From: Plumapathes pennacea | Lineage: Eukaryota > Cnidaria > Anthozoa > Antipatharia > Myriopathidae | NCBI GenBank assembly: GCA_964036295.1 | Contig: OZ038462.1 | Span: forward strand, 7,485,267 to 7,549,266 | Direction of reading: 5' to 3' | Length of the DNA: 64,000 nt | In this document: one piece after another, positions 10,009-22,900 of the stretch | Layout: every line of letters starts with the position of its first letter | Position numbering within the stretch: the stretch's first letter is position 1 | Made by a program: the position numbers and the translations under genes | The notes under the pieces: generated by a model | Database searches by the model: none | The model's input: the letters and a program-made list of their open reading frames with translations, nothing else | Told to the model about the DNA's origin: nothing

Positions 10009-13000
10009 CTAAAGAGTCACGCCCTTGTTCTTCAGGCATTTTGTGAAGTCGAGCCCGCACTTCAGTTTATCTTGCCAGCCACTCGCACCTCCGTAGCACG
10101 TTCTGAAGTCAGCATAGCAGTTCCCCTGTTTGAACAGAGAAACCTCCGTCATTTCATTATTCATGTACGAACAACCTTTTTGAAGCCCGCTTGACCAAAC
10201 TCCTATTTTGAATATAGATCTAAATTTACCCGTAGAAGCTCTACCCAAAACGGGGACCTTTTCACACCCCAGCCGTATAAGATACACCTTTGGTATTTTA
10301 AAGGGTCAGTAAAAAGGTTGGACTGAGGGGAAATCGTTTTGGTCTTTTATAGGAGTTCGAAAATTCATGGTTACCTCGGTCAGGATCAAATATCGCTTTC
10401 GAGCTGTCGCGAGTGGTTTTGCTGGAAGTCTTTCAGTTAAACTGGACTAAAAAAAAGCGAGCCATGTTTTACACAGCTATATAAAAGGTTCACTATTTCA
10501 ATCCAGGGTGCATTCAAAGGGTTGAGCGCTTGAGCGGCGCCTCCCATATGTAGTCGTCTGAATTCAGTTATCACAGTTTTCTCTTCCGTGATTTGTTTCA
10601 TATTTAGAAGCTTGGCAAACTGTATTTGCTGATCCAAGTCTGTGTTGAACAAAAACGTAAATAAAGTCGCTTATTAACTTACGATGAACGGTGGGATCGT
10701 GGGAAGGAGGACACTCATGCATTTCTTGTACTCCGAAAAGCACTCCTTCTTGGGCTTGCCACTCTTGACGCAGTCGTAGGCATCAATCTTGCATTGCTGC
10801 AAACAACAAAAGGTTAGGGCATTGTAAACTAAGCTCTCTTTATTCCAACAATATGGTAAGTTTGGGGTTGGATAGTTAATAATTAACAAAGCAACCAGAC
10901 CAAGTTGACAGCTTTCTCGACGTTCGATAGTCATAATGACAGTGTGCCGTTTACAATTGAAAAGTTGTAAATATCGGCATTGAGTCGTTAAAGTCACAAG
11001 TGCGAACGGGGCCTTGATGTCCTTCAACAAAAGGGCGAGAGAGTCAAGTGTATTGAGTAGACTCATAAAAATGAAGAATATCACACGCATAAGAAGACCT
11101 CACTGGATAAGGAAAAGGTAAAAACATTGCGGCGTAAATGAATATGGACTTTTCACTAGCTGGAGGATAGGGAAAACACTGTAAAAAAGCAATTTTGCAG
11201 CATCACTTTCTGTTGGTTCTTCAGTCATGACTCAATTGATGTTTTTATTTATTTTTATTGATGTTTTATTGAATTTTGTCGGTCTGTTTTTACTGGTTTT
11301 ATCGGCGGATCTGGTTTTGCTGGTTTTATCGATCGGGTTTTACTGGTCGTACTGGTTTTACTTACCACGTAAGGGTGACGTGTCGGTTGGCCGTCTTGGT
11401 CGTCAAAAACCAAACTGGAAGAGGGTCCTTTGTTCGCTATACACTTAGCGAACATGGCGTAACACTTGGCTTTTTCTTTAATTCCTTGCCATCCACCTGA
11501 TTGTACACCACTCAAGCAAGCCTTCCGTGCATCGTTACAAAGCGTCTATATAATGAATCACAAGTAACCGTTTTTATAAAAGAAAAGACTCCTATAGTAA
11601 AGTTGATGGTTTTATAACTGAACCAAAGTCCAGGCTGTATGTATAGTACGTCCAGTGCAAAGCAGGAGGAGATGAAGCGAATAAAGTTCTTAGTAACCGC
11701 GCTAATTCTGTGGAGAAACGTTGATTCAAACGAATTTGTTTATAACTTACGACAAAGGGTGGAATAGTTGGAAGAAGAGCAGCTAAGCAGCTCCTGTAAT
11801 CCCTAAGGCACTGCATCTTGTCGTTTCCATTCTTGTAGCAGCTATACAAGGTTACGTGGCATTGCTGTGAAAAAAAAAAATTACAATAGGCAGGTGTTGA
11901 CATGTCATTACCAAACCAGAAACAATTCCAAATGAAACGAAGTTAACCTGGTAGAACATATTATTAACAAATTAGCGAGCTGATAGGTGTTCTTCTGAAT
12001 CATTTTCCTCCAGTCAAACATTGGACAAATAGTTGAAAACAGGGTTTCCAACTCCAACACATACATAGTTACATACACAGTCGACAAATTACTATAGGAA
12101 AAATGACATGGGCGCGCTCAATTCATACTCCAAAGAGGGCGTTTCTTAATCAAACTAAGCCCAACTTATATCGATCGTGGCTAATAATTAGATCTGGCAT
12201 TACTGAAAAACGCAGTAATTACAAAACACCTTAAGTTGATGATACATCGGTCGATTTGCAACGATATGTTGCACTAAAAGTCGTTTCGGTGTAACATCTC
12301 ACGCAAGCCACAACACGCTCTGTTGCTGCAGGAAGAGTGTGTATGCTCACGCAATGCTCCGTGAAACTAGCATACTGTTGTTGTAGGAGCCGTCGAAAAC
12401 TGTGCCAAAGATAGTTTTTGAAGCAATTTCAAAAACTTGCAAGGCGTTGCAGCACTGCAAATATCCGCGAAAAAACATTTGCACTGGGGTGTTACATCAT
12501 TCTGAGTGAATTTTAGCGCAATTCCATGTCATTACAAATCGAGCAGTGTAACACCTTTACCTTTACATCCGCTACGCCACGCTTATCCTCATCAAAAACC
12601 ACAGAGGATCCTTTGTTCTTAAGGCAAATGGCAAAGGTTTTGAAGCACTTAGCTTTGTTCAACAGCCCGCTGCTGCTAGACACACAAACTTTCAGATCGT
12701 TCTTGCACGCAATCTACGGAGAAAAGCAAGAAAGCAATCAACTGTTTCGGAAAGAGCATTTTTGTGAACATGTGTAGTGTGTATGTGCATCCGTGCATAG
12801 GCCCTGTCCACACGTATCTGTTTTCTACGAAAACGCAAACTTTTCTATGCGGATTGGCCTTCCGTCCACACATATCCGGTGAATACGGCCACTAAAACGG
12901 AAACGTTTGAAAACGTTCTCCAGAGTGGAAACTTTTGAATACGATATTTATCCGTATACGTGTGGACGGGTGAACACGCAAACATTTCAAATCGCCCGCC

Positions 13001-15552
13001 AGATTATTTTTTGCGTGGGTGGATAATTTCACTGAAAACGCATTCAATCTTTTGCAAACGGTTCAGTTCATCTGAAAACGATGTCGTGTTGACGCAATAC
13101 TTTTATTCCGTTTTTAGTGAAACGGAAACGTAAACTTTTGAAACCGCATCCGTGTAAACGGGGCCTCAGTCATACATGTTTGTGTTCAATGTGCTTGTGT
13201 GCGTGCGTATGCGTGTACGAACGTGTGATGTGTGATGGCACAGTTGGCACAGGATGAAGGCAAGTATTACGAAATAACCAGAGTCTCGAAAAACAAGCTG
13301 ATTTGGGACTAACCAGACTTAATAAGTAAAAGTGATTCTAATACACACCAGGAATATGACCATTTCACTTTTTCATAAAATAATCAAACCATTTACTTGC
13401 TTTAGCAAAATCCAGAGGGGGAACAGACAAGGGAAGGGACTGACAGGTAAATGTCTTTTTTAACCAATTCAACTAGTACTCACAACAAAGGGAGGAATGG
13501 TGGGGATCAGAACAGCCATGCAGCTCTTATAGTCCTTCATGCACTCCAGTTTGCCTTTCGCTCCGGCCTTAAAGCACTTGTACAGGTCAATCTTGCATTG
13601 CTGAGCAATAAAAGACAGGAAAATAAAAAAATAAATAATACCTATATTAACATGTAGAGATCAGTTTTCGGATGAGTGCCAAAACCAAAATCAAAGTAAG
13701 TAACAGAGCGTCAATCACAGATGCTGTTTCGGCCAAGCAGCGCTTGATTTTACTTTGAATAAGGGACCAATCAGTGTGCGTGAATTCGTGAAAACTCCAC
13801 AAGCACTTGCTTGCTTGCGTGAGTAGATCGCAATCGGGTATTGCTTTTGTGACCAATTAAAACGCGCAGCAAACTCAAAATTAAGCAGTCATACAATTAC
13901 GTTCGATAACGGCTCCATTTCAATGTAACAGACAATGTTATTGATAATAGTAATCAACGTACTTTCCACGCGCGCAGCTTTACAGTTCAATCTCACACTG
14001 CTGGGCCAAGTTTTACGAATTAAATCGAGCAAAGACTAAAATAAAGACGGATCTTGAGACAACGGAAGTTTAAAGTCAAATCAATCAAATCATTGCCATA
14101 TAAGATTTTGGTCTCGGACTTGTTTCTCGCACAAAATGTATCAATTAACTCTGAAAAGAACAGTATAGGACACAAAGTATAGATTGATTGAACATTTTGA
14201 GAAAAGCGAGTTGGATTACTCACAAAGTATGGGTGACGTGTTGGTTCTTCATCATCAAACAACACGCCGGCAGGAGGGCCACCGTTCTTCAGACATTTGG
14301 CAAACTCGATGAAGCACTTGCTTTTACCGAGCAATCCACTGGCCGAACTGATGCAGCTCTTGAGTTGGTCTTTACACTGAATCTGAAAAGACGAGGAACA
14401 GCGGGAATGAAAATGTAGGAAAACCAGTTGACAAAGAAAAAGTGCTACGAGGCGCAAGACAAACAAAAACAAAGAAAGCAAACTAACGAGGCATAGCGAA
14501 AACAAAAACACACGGCACTACAACAAAACAGAATGGACAAAGATAAAGTGCCAGGGGGCGCAAAGAAAGAAAAAAAGAATACAAAGAATAAAAACGACAC
14601 TACAAAGAAATGACCAAAAAAAAGTGATGGAGTGGGAAAGAAAAAAATAAGGAGTAGGTAAAAATGCAGGCAGAGAAAACTGCGACAAACAAGAAGTGGA
14701 AATTACTAAAAAGGAGAATTGCTCACCACAAACGGGGGAATTGTTGGGATGAGGACAGCCATACAGTTCTTATAATTCTTCATACACTCCAGCTTTCCTG
14801 TTCCAGCTTTGACGCAGTCGTACAGGTCGATCTTGCATTGCTAACAAACATTACACAACGTGTTAACGAAATATGTCCGCCACGAAGATAAATGGCGCGA
14901 TTCTCGTTCACTTTTCGCACTTTGCTGTTTTGCTTCTCGCTCATTCCTTACATTTTCCAGTGGTTAGTTTTGTTAATTATCGCCCACTCTTCGTTGTTAG
15001 TCGAGTTGAAACTAGAGTCTTCTATAGCTCCAATTGTTCAAAGCCCGATTAAGCTAATCCAGGATTAACCACTTTTTCCTTCGTCCTGTTAGCGAACAAA
15101 TAGCGGGATTTTGTTCAACTAACAACTAAAAAGCTACTTTTAGCTCAAAACTTATCACGAACGCTCAATTCTAAGCGAAACCTTCCCGTTTTTCAGGCTT
15201 AAAAAGGACAAAACATTTGCCGCTAATCCAGGATTAGACTAATTGCCCTTTGAACAACCGGCCCCAGGGCCCGGTTGTTCAAAGAATGGATAGTGCTATC
15301 CACAGGATAAATCTTTATCCTCTCGACTGAATTAAGCTTAATGGTTAATTTTATCCACTGGATAGCGACTTATCCGGCGAATAGCGCTATACACTCTTTG
15401 AACAACCGGGCCCAGAGGTCTATACTTACCACGTATGGGTGTCGGTCCGGCTCGCCATCCTCGTCATCCTGCAACAGGTAATCGTCCAGAGCCTCAGCTT
15501 GGATGTGCGCCACAAAAGCGGCAAAAACAAACGCCAACAGAAACGTCTTCAT
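10009..15552 (-). CDS. Secreted tandem 4-cysteine module protein, (A-B)x4, nine exons, 396 residues
   Basis: Exons: 15552-15430, 14840-14727, 14382-14224, 13600-13484, 12713-12561, 11864-11751, 11545-11366, 10796-10683, 10125-10009. All junctions are phase 0, all exon lengths are multiples of three, and the total is 1191 bases. Exon 1 is a signal peptide (MKTFLLAFVFAAFVAHIQA) plus an acidic linker ending DDEDGEPDRHPYV. Exons 2, 4, 6 and 8 are A modules of 38-39 residues, typically QCKIDLYDC, a 9-10 residue loop, then CMKNYKNC and PTIPPFV. Exons 3, 5, 7 and 9 are B modules with C-x6-C-x12-C-x6-C (x17 in exon 7); exons 3 and 7 end in acidic TRHPYF/V, while exon 5 ends DEDKRGVADVK instead. The i/i+7 cysteine pairs suggest disulphide-stapled helical hairpins. 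I do not recognise a named family. It is probably secreted and extracellular; no enzyme motif or membrane anchor is seen. Confidence 0.9.
12799..13166. mobile_element. MITE-like element, AGGCCC(T/C)GTCCACAC ends (intronic)
   Basis: aggccctgtccacacgtat at the left pairs with ccgtgtaaacggggcct at the right. The interior is full of gaaaacg / cgttttc strings. It is a diverged relative of the cleaner copy at 46969-47303 and lies in the intron between 13484 and 12713. Confidence 0.65.
13978..14006 (-). pseudogene. Relic A-module exon
   Basis: On the minus strand, gcccag|cagtgtgagattgaactgta reproduces the acceptor and first 20 bases of an A-module exon (16 of 20 bases match the exon starting at 13600). 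It reads QCEIEL and then hits TAA where Tyr is expected; the rest of the module is not recognisable. It lies between a B exon (14224) and the next A exon (13600). Confidence 0.45.
15029..15266. mobile_element. MITE-like element, 'GGTTGTTCAAAG...GGATTA' family
   Basis: attgttcaaagcccgattaagctaatccaggattaa on the left is inverted on the right as ctaatccaggattag ... ctttgaacaacc. It is the same family as 48885-49129 and sits in the first intron of the nine-exon gene. Confidence 0.7.
15267..15413. mobile_element. MITE-like element, GGGCCCGGTTGTTCAAAG ends
   Basis: gggcccggttgttcaaag at the left and its exact inverse ctttgaacaaccgggccc at the right enclose inverted gctatcc / ggatagc blocks. It directly abuts the previous element and shares its outer ends, so the two are related or nested. 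Confidence 0.75.
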
Positions 15553-15616
15553 CTTCAGTTATCTTCTTCGCTTGCTTTCCTAGGAGAGCTAGTGCCTTTT
15601 GTCCTCAGTCGCTCTG

Positions 15617-15624
15617 CTTTTATA
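15617..15624 (-). promoter_or_regulatory. TATA box of the nine-exon gene
   Basis: TATAAAAG on the minus strand, 65 bases upstream of the ATG at 15552. Confidence 0.5.
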
Positions 15625-15639
15625 CGTTTATACTGTTTA

Positions 15640-17681
15640 ATGAGGAGCAAATGTTCCCACAAAACAGATTCTAAAGAGGCTTTGTACACATCCAAGCTGT
15701 TTTATCAATGTTTCTGTGATCAATGCGAACGTTGTTGACCCAGGAGTGTTGACGCAGTTTAGTTTCGTACATTTACTGTGATGTTTTTTTGTTCCCTTTC
15801 TTCGTTGAATTTGTCAGTTCAGTGATAAGAGCCGTGTATCATTCTGTGTGTAATCAGCCAGATACTGCACGAGAAAGCTGTGTAAATGTGGAGGCAAATA
15901 TTGCCCTGTTTCATTGTCCATCGCTAAAATAAACGCAGTTTTAATAGTTTCGCTTGGTGTAGCATCTTCCTGTTTTTTATTTCTTTTTCACGCATTCTCA
16001 AAAGACAACTTGTCCATAAAGTAGCCAGTTGTTTAACATTTGCGAGCAAAAGCGGTGTTACAGTATTACCACTATTAAGACTTCCAGATAGTCTCAGGCA
16101 AAGCAAGCCAAATGATTTTTAATTGACTAAAACATAATAGACCGTTGTTTACAAAAAGCTTGCCCAAACATAAACCGAAGACACACCGCTGAAAAGAGCA
16201 TCGCAAATTTTTTTAAGCCCGCAGCATGTTGCGAAGCGTCGCTATTTTCAACACTGTAGTGTCATGACCGTGACAAAGGCTTATAAAGCAAGACATTTAA
16301 TGTAACTACTGCGTTTAACGTCTAACTATTAAACGCTGCCACTTCTCAAACACTCACACTTCTTCATCCCGCTTGTCAACAGGACTAAATCGTTATATGA
16401 TACTCACCAACAACATGCTAACAACTTAATGTACCTAAAATGTTGCAGTGTTCTCACTATTGTAGTACCACTTTCCACATAAAAGTGTAAAAATAACCAA
16501 AAAAAAAGCATGGTAACTTTCCAGTTTAAATCAGTGAAAAATGTCTTTCAATGGCTGTTTATACAATGAACTCTCTCCAAGGCGGACGCCCTCGGAACTG
16601 GTAGCATTTAGTGTCCGCCTTAGAGAAAATTCATTTCAAGAGAAACAAGTGAAAATCGGCAAGGACCAAATCCACATACTGTCCGATTAGAGAGAGTTGC
16701 GTACACTACTAAACGACGCGGTGGACGAAAACTGCAAACTATGTCTCACAACAAGAAACACGTTTATTTTAAATCTAATTTTAAATTGGTTTTTAAATGT
16801 ATTTATTTCAATTCCCTTGTTTACCTGAGTAAAATAATCATGTTTGCTGAGTAGCCCAAATAACAGCAAAAGAAGCGCAAAACAAGATTTGAGGGTTTTC
16901 GGTTTGCTTTTATTCCTAGTTTAATATGATCATGCCAATAATGAGTACATAATATCCTTAAAAAATAATAGTTTGATAGGAAGTCGACATTTGTCCTCCT
17001 GTTTCTAAGAGAGTTTTGCGACTTGTATTTCGGTGTCACAGTGAAAGACTACTGGCATAAAGATCTTGAACAATCCACCCTTTTACGGCTTTAAATTATA
17101 TTTTTACTCAAAAATTAATATAACCAGGAATCCTGACAAAACTGTTACTATCACTTCAATCCGTAATTATTACTAGCAATCATGAAGTTTCCCACCTTCA
17201 CCAACTTCACTTTGAATGTCAGGTCTTCAGTCGCGTCGCTTCATACCCTATTGTGAAATTTACCTAGGGGGGGTATGTCAATAAAAACCACTAATTTTAC
17301 AAAAGCAAATATCTTTGGTGAATTTTTCTTGAAGACATCTTCATGGCGAGTACAATTAACAAAAAGATGTGCATAATTATAAACTGTTTTAGGGAGTTGC
17401 TGGTCGTATCAGACAGAACTAAAGCAGCATCTAGAGGAAACACGCAACTATTTCGCATGTTTCAAAATCATAAATGCCATGTAATTGCACAGTTGAAGAA
17501 ACAAAGTTGCACGCCTGTTAAAACCAATTCACAATAACCTTTACAATTCAGTACCCACCGCGATATTGTTGCAGCTTTTGCTTTGCTCATGTTAAAACAT
17601 AATAAACAACCCAATTAACTATTGTGTCGGGTTACAGTGTATTTGCTACAAATGTAAACTCTGCAATAAAATACATGGGTT
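15640..17681. other. Divergent intergenic spacer between two cysteine-module genes
   Basis: AT-rich sequence with no splice-bounded exon of either module type. Because the flanking paralogues are transcribed away from each other, shared control elements would lie here. ctctccaaggcggac near 16572 is echoed by gtccgccttagagaa near 16612, a short hairpin. Confidence 0.4.
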
Positions 17682-17689
17682 TATAAAAG
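17682..17689 (+). promoter_or_regulatory. TATA box of the four-exon gene
   Basis: TATAAAAG about 135 bases upstream of the ATG at 17823. Confidence 0.5.
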
Positions 17690-17822
17690 CGCTGTTTCCA
17701 TACTGCTGAACCAATAGAGAATACGCATGCGCTCGTTTGATGCATGTTTTCCGCCACAGCTCTTTTAAGAAAAAGAAGAGTTCCTCGAGATCGCAAACAG
17801 CAAAAGAGGACAGGAATTCGAC

Positions 17823-19866
17823 ATGAAGCCGTTTCTCGCACTTGTTTGCGCTGCTCTGGTGGCAAACGCCCTGAGTAACAAGCTACAGGAAGCTTTACAT
17901 GAAGAGGTTCGCGGTATCGCTGGTTTGAATTAACAAGTTAGAAAAAAAGAAATGTAAATTTGAAAGTGCAAGATAGAGTAAAATTAAATAGAGTGGGAAA
18001 TATAAGGGCAAGATCTGGGGAATAAACCAATACCAGAAAGTGGGATAAAAGCTACGGAGCGATCGACCGAGCAACTAACCCAGTTCTCTGTTTAAAAAGG
18101 ACAGCTCTGATCCAGGCAAGAAAATTTTGGATGCATTGGAGCGTGAGCCTCCGTCCCCTTCGTACCATCCCTTCATAGTAAGTAGAATTGAAATACTAAA
18201 TTTTAAATTAACGAAAACTTATAGAGCGGTTTTTGGATGAATGCCGAAAGTAACCTTGTAGTTGTTTTGGTTTTGCATTTCTTTGCTTTTGGAATGGTTA
18301 ATTAAGGTGCGGGAGAATTCTCGGCTTATCAGGAACAAGAACAAAACCAGTTTCGATCTTCTCGCGCAAGCAAAACAAGTAGTTAACTGGGACAAATTGT
18401 TGCAACTACGCAAGTCTGAAATGTACTTGGCACTTTCTTGTTTCTTAATTTGGCATTGATGGAAGAATTGGCAAAAACTTTTGCATCATGCACACTTCAT
18501 CTCGTTTACCCGTACTAAAATTTCCCATATGAACACATGACCGGGCTCATATGAAGGGGCCCTTAAAGACTTTATAAATGGCTCTTCGGCTACTTTAGTG
18601 TTCAAGAGTTTCCGCCGGCAGTCGCTCCCGGTTGTTATTCCGACCTTGCCTGAGCCTTACCGTAAAATACATCAACTTGACACAGGCTTCTATGTCATTT
18701 TCTTTCATTCAGTTAAAATTGTCCCTTAGGGAGGCTTTAGTCCACACAAACATTTGGCGGTTAACTACACGGATGGTTGTTAGGTATATTAAAAGAAAGT
18801 CCACAAGCGGACAATTAGACTAATACGAATAATGGAGAAGGACATTTGAAATAATATATTAAATGTCTTTTTTCTTTGCAGCAATGCAAGATAGACTTGT
18901 ACAACTGTTTCAAGGCAGGCGAAAAAGGAAATTTTGAGTGTCTGAAAGATTACAAGAACTGCATGTTTGTGCTAATCCCAACCATTCCGCCATTTGTTGT
19001 AAGTTTCATCTCTTTCTGGTCGTGTTCTATTGGAACTAACCGTTTTTCGCTGGTTAGGATTTTTACGTGTTCTTTTGGGAATAAACCATTTTCGGTTGGT
19101 TTAGTTGATCAAATTCAGCAGTCCACTCTGAACCCGGTTGAAACGGTTGAAAACGATGCACCAGGTATACGGTCGTGTTGCAACATTTTCAACCGAAAAC
19201 GGTTCAAAGAGTTCTATTAGTCACCAACCAAAACCGCTTTAGGTTGAAACGGTTGGTCCCAATAGAACATGACCTTTACCTTATTTCATCTTTTCATTTT
19301 TAAGTTACATCTGGTAACCAGTGCCACCGGAATTACAACGACCACCCAACATAAAATAACGATTGCAAACAAAATCAGAATACAAATTCTCCTGACCATA
19401 AAATAAGAAAATGTATGCCGTGATGCAATGAGAATTGATAACTCATTTAGCTTTAATTTAAAATAAGGTATCAAAAGCCAAGTGTTCTATACATTTCTGG
19501 TGAGGATGAAAAGAGAAAATTGAAGTTCATCAATCTTGGAAGTGAAAGGGCTTTCTTGATCTGCATGTTTCCCTGCTTTGAATATACCAAATCATCTCTC
19601 AGAAATCAATAGAAACTTAGAATAAACGCACTTATATTTTCTCTCCCTTTTCTCCCCTCTCTCCGCTAATACATCGTCACATTACATGTTAATTGAGAGA
19701 TTGTCATTAGTTCAGTTTTGGGAAGTCTGATTGTCTTTTTTCACAGAAAAAGTGCGGCGCTGAACACAAGGACTGCATAGCAGGAGCAAGTGGAATAAAG
19801 GAAAGGTTCCAGTGTCACTCCGCCCTTGCCAAATGTCTCAGTAATAGACCCGCCGCAAATTCTTAA
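17823..19866 (+). CDS. Secreted 4-cysteine module protein, single A-B pair, four exons, about 130 residues
   Basis: Exons: 17823-17906, 18100-18177 (donor TTCATA|GTAAGT), 18882-18998 (acceptor tttgcag|CAATGC, donor TTTGTT|GTAAGT), 19747-19866 (acceptor ttcacag|AAAAAG, stop TAA). This gives 132 residues. The first junction is uncertain: GAAGAG|GTTCGC to aaaaag|GACAGC is phase 0 but has a weak donor. CGCG|GTATCG (17913) to atccag|GCAAG (18116) also keeps frame and gives 129 residues. Residues 1-17 are a signal peptide (MKPFLALVCAALVANAL). The linker exon ends PSPSYHPFI, echoing the HPY motif of its paralogues. Exon 3 is an A module (QCKIDLYNCFKAG ... PTIPPFV) and exon 4 is a terminal B module (KCGAEHKDC, x12, CHSALAKC). 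It looks like the minimal family member. Confidence 0.87.
19019..19273. mobile_element. MITE-like inverted-repeat element (intronic)
   Basis: ggtcgtgttctattggaac at the left pairs with gtcccaatagaacatgacc at the right, and the interior holds inverted aaccg / cggtt motifs. It lies in the last intron of the four-exon gene. Confidence 0.7.
19465..19556 (+). repeat. Partial copy of the AACCCTTTCAC dispersed repeat
   Basis: tatcaaaagccaagtgttc, tttctggtgagga and cttggaagtgaaagggct match the 3' half of the better copies. Intronic. Confidence 0.5.
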
Positions 19867-19907
19867 GTTGGGAACGAGTTTTTTTTTGTCAAAATGTCTG
19901 TGCAAGG

Positions 19908-19913
19908 AATAAA
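19908..19913 (+). terminator. Polyadenylation signal of the four-exon gene
   Basis: AATAAA (in ggaataaataag), 42 bases after the stop codon. Confidence 0.6.
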
Positions 19914-19919
19914 TAAGAA

Positions 19920-22900
19920 AGAGAGCGATGTGCTGTTTCGAGATCAGTAGAATTCGGGGATTAATTAACTGTTTTTTCTATTTGCACAAATATTACTTTA
20001 TTTGATTAGTTCAGTTCAATATTGGCAAAATTATTGTGGGGGTGGGGATGGGGTGAGGGTGACAAGTCTTGAGAGTTGGCAATCAAAAAAAGTGATTCAG
20101 AAATAAATCTGCTACTCTGGACATTATTTTTTATGGAAATAAGGGCGTCAGAGTTGAAGTACGATGTTCTTATTGTCGAGTCGATAGGCCGGCACTGATA
20201 AGGCATAGTCAGTTGCATGCACTTACTCAGTCGCCTCCCCCCCTGCCCGCTTCCTGGAAAACTCTTGTTTCGAGGGTGGGTGGGGGAGGAGGGGGGTAGG
20301 GTTCATACTATAACGTGTAGAGCATGTCTTAGTGAGATCAAGCTCCAGGCGGCAAATCGATAAACGAGTCACACATGAGCTTGCTGAACTATAATCCTGG
20401 TCTAACGTGTTGGGGCACCGACCTTATTTTCTGAAAATCTTGACACTTTGACCCTCTCCTCTTCCTTACAATGTTAAATCAGCGTGCTCAAAGTTCACTC
20501 CCTTTGTACAACATGAGAGGGGTGTATGAGTTTCAAAAGGGGTGGTGGGAGGGTTAAAACACAGCAAATTTATCCAAATAATGTGTCAGTATGTACAAGG
20601 CCGTAGTGGTCGCCTTGTCTCAGTTACTGAGCCCGCGTTCCATTCGACAGTTTTTTCTGATTGGAGAAATTCAATATCCGGGACATTTGAAGTACTTGCG
20701 GTGAGATCTCTAACCAGATTTCATTGGTCGAATGGAAAGCGCCCAAATAGAAGTAAAACGTACTTACCGAGAATATATCCGGGATGCACTGGGTATATAG
20801 GTTGGCCGTCTTTAGCCGTTGTTTCCTGAAATACGAACGTTTTCAAAGGTGGACGAGTTATAGCAAGAAAACTACGCATTTTTATGCTCTTTTGTTATTT
20901 TTGACGAAAAATTTGAAAGTCTTCAAACTTTCAGAAAAGCTTCCTGGGACTATAACGAGACTTTTTGCGATAAATTTGCTTATTTTATTTCAACCGTTTT
21001 TTCGAAAAAAAAAAAAAAAAAAAAAAAAAAATTGTAAGGGTTATGATCGCGAGTTACTGAGTACGAGAGTGAACCGCTGGCATCCTTGACAGCGGCCGCT
21101 GGGTCATCAGCTGTTCGAAATTGACGGCCATGTTAGTCCACGGCGTCGGTCGACCGCTGTTTCGGCCAAGTTTCTCGACTGCGGGACAGGAAATGCAGGT
21201 ATGAAGGCGTTTGTGCTGTATTTGTTTTACCGAACGCGTGTCTGAGGTCATGTACACATTTTCCTCCCATAGTTAATCGTTCAATAAGCAATATTCTGGG
21301 GAAACTACACGGCAAAGTTTCTGCTTTTGTGCGATATTTATGACTGTTGTATAAGAGCCTGAGGGGCAAAATGGTACTTAAATCACTCCGAACAATGGGT
21401 TTAGTATCGAATATGGTAAAGTCAATTCGAGATCAACGATCGAGTACAAAAGCCGGGGAGAAGACCCCTAGGAGGTACTAAAGTGAGCGTGGCTCGAGCT
21501 TATTTTGATCCTAAAAGGTACAGAAAAATCAATAAAAGCATACCAAGAATTTAATGCTTCGATGTTTGAAGTTTCAATTTAGAGTTGCTAACTAACATCT
21601 GCTGGATATATATATTTTTGAGCACTGAAGCAACACACTTGTAAGTTCATACAGATCCCCAAAATTTTGACAATATTCGGCATGTGTGCATATTATTCCA
21701 GCAGATTTATTTATTTATCTGCCAGGGAAATGTGTATCCTGTCCTTTTAAATCCATTATTCTGGGAATTTGCCTTTTGACTTCTGCTGAGGAACAATATT
21801 TGTCCCCTTGCAAGACAAAATTTGTTCACTATTGAAAATAATGTTAGTTTCCTAAAAACATTCATGAAGTAAAAAATATGTTTAAAAATGAATTCTCCAT
21901 GTTTTTAAAATTGTTTTAAAATTGGTTCAATTTTAGGATACAATTTTGTCCTGTCATCCATTTGGCTTGTTTATAGTATTCCACTAGAGAAAGGAAACAA
22001 GATTTCTGATGAGAGATTGAACCTGATATTGATAATGGTATTTTACAGCAGTCAGCTGGCTGTGTTGGCCAGGGAACACTCTACAGCGATTCTTCTAGAC
22101 CTGCATGTGCTGGTATTTTACCGAGAAAATTCATACTGTACCGGAAAAAATTGAGGCTACGGGTATTCCGTACTGGAAAATATAGAGTACAGTATATTTC
22201 TTTGAAGGCACACTGGATATTCTACTCATTCTACTGAAGAAATGGTCCGAAATGGTCAAAAACTTGATAGGCTAGATTATCTTGTGTCCCCAGTTCCGCT
22301 GCAGCAGAAGAAACAATTTTTTCTTCTTCTTCTACCTCTTCTAAAACTCACCAGCTACTTCAATATTGAAGATTCTAATGAGTGTGATTAGATTCTCGTG
22401 TGCTGCACTTATATGTTGTACCAGTTCCAGGTGGCTCTGTAATGGAAAAATATTTCCTACCGATACTCTGTACTGGCTGATGGTCGGGTCTAGCGGAATC
22501 TCTGACCCTACCCTTGCAATTCATTTTGTTTGCAAAACTCTACTCCTTCTTTTAAACCATGCATCCTTCTGGGTAAAAATATGTCCTAATATTTCTTTTT
22601 AACTCAGTCCTTTGGGAGCACCCTGTCCTAAATTATGAATTTAGATTTCCCCTTTCCCCTATATACATCATTCTACAGTATTTCATTTTGGAAAACATCC
22701 TCTGTCCATTCAAATTATTGCTTTGTGAAACATCCATTTTTCCTCTGTTGATGTGACACAAGAGTAATCTGTTCTTTTTATTGCTTCCAACGGATAGATA
22801 TCCATATCAGTGAGCATGTGTAAGGCTTTTTCACTACACAGTCCCCTCAAGGATTGGGTTGGACAGGCATCAAATCTGTTAAAGAATTTTGCTATTTTTT

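Noticed and set aside
20768-20825. Minus-strand segment with good acceptor and donor, one frame reading DGQPIYPVHPGYIL
   Set aside because: It resembles the HPY linker, but its length is not a multiple of three and no neighbouring module exon exists. Another frame is equally open, so the family link is not supported.
22049-22240. Open frame after tattttacag on the plus strand that could follow the 21130 candidate exon
   Set aside because: The sequence is built of short tactgtac-type repeats and reads no recognisable protein.
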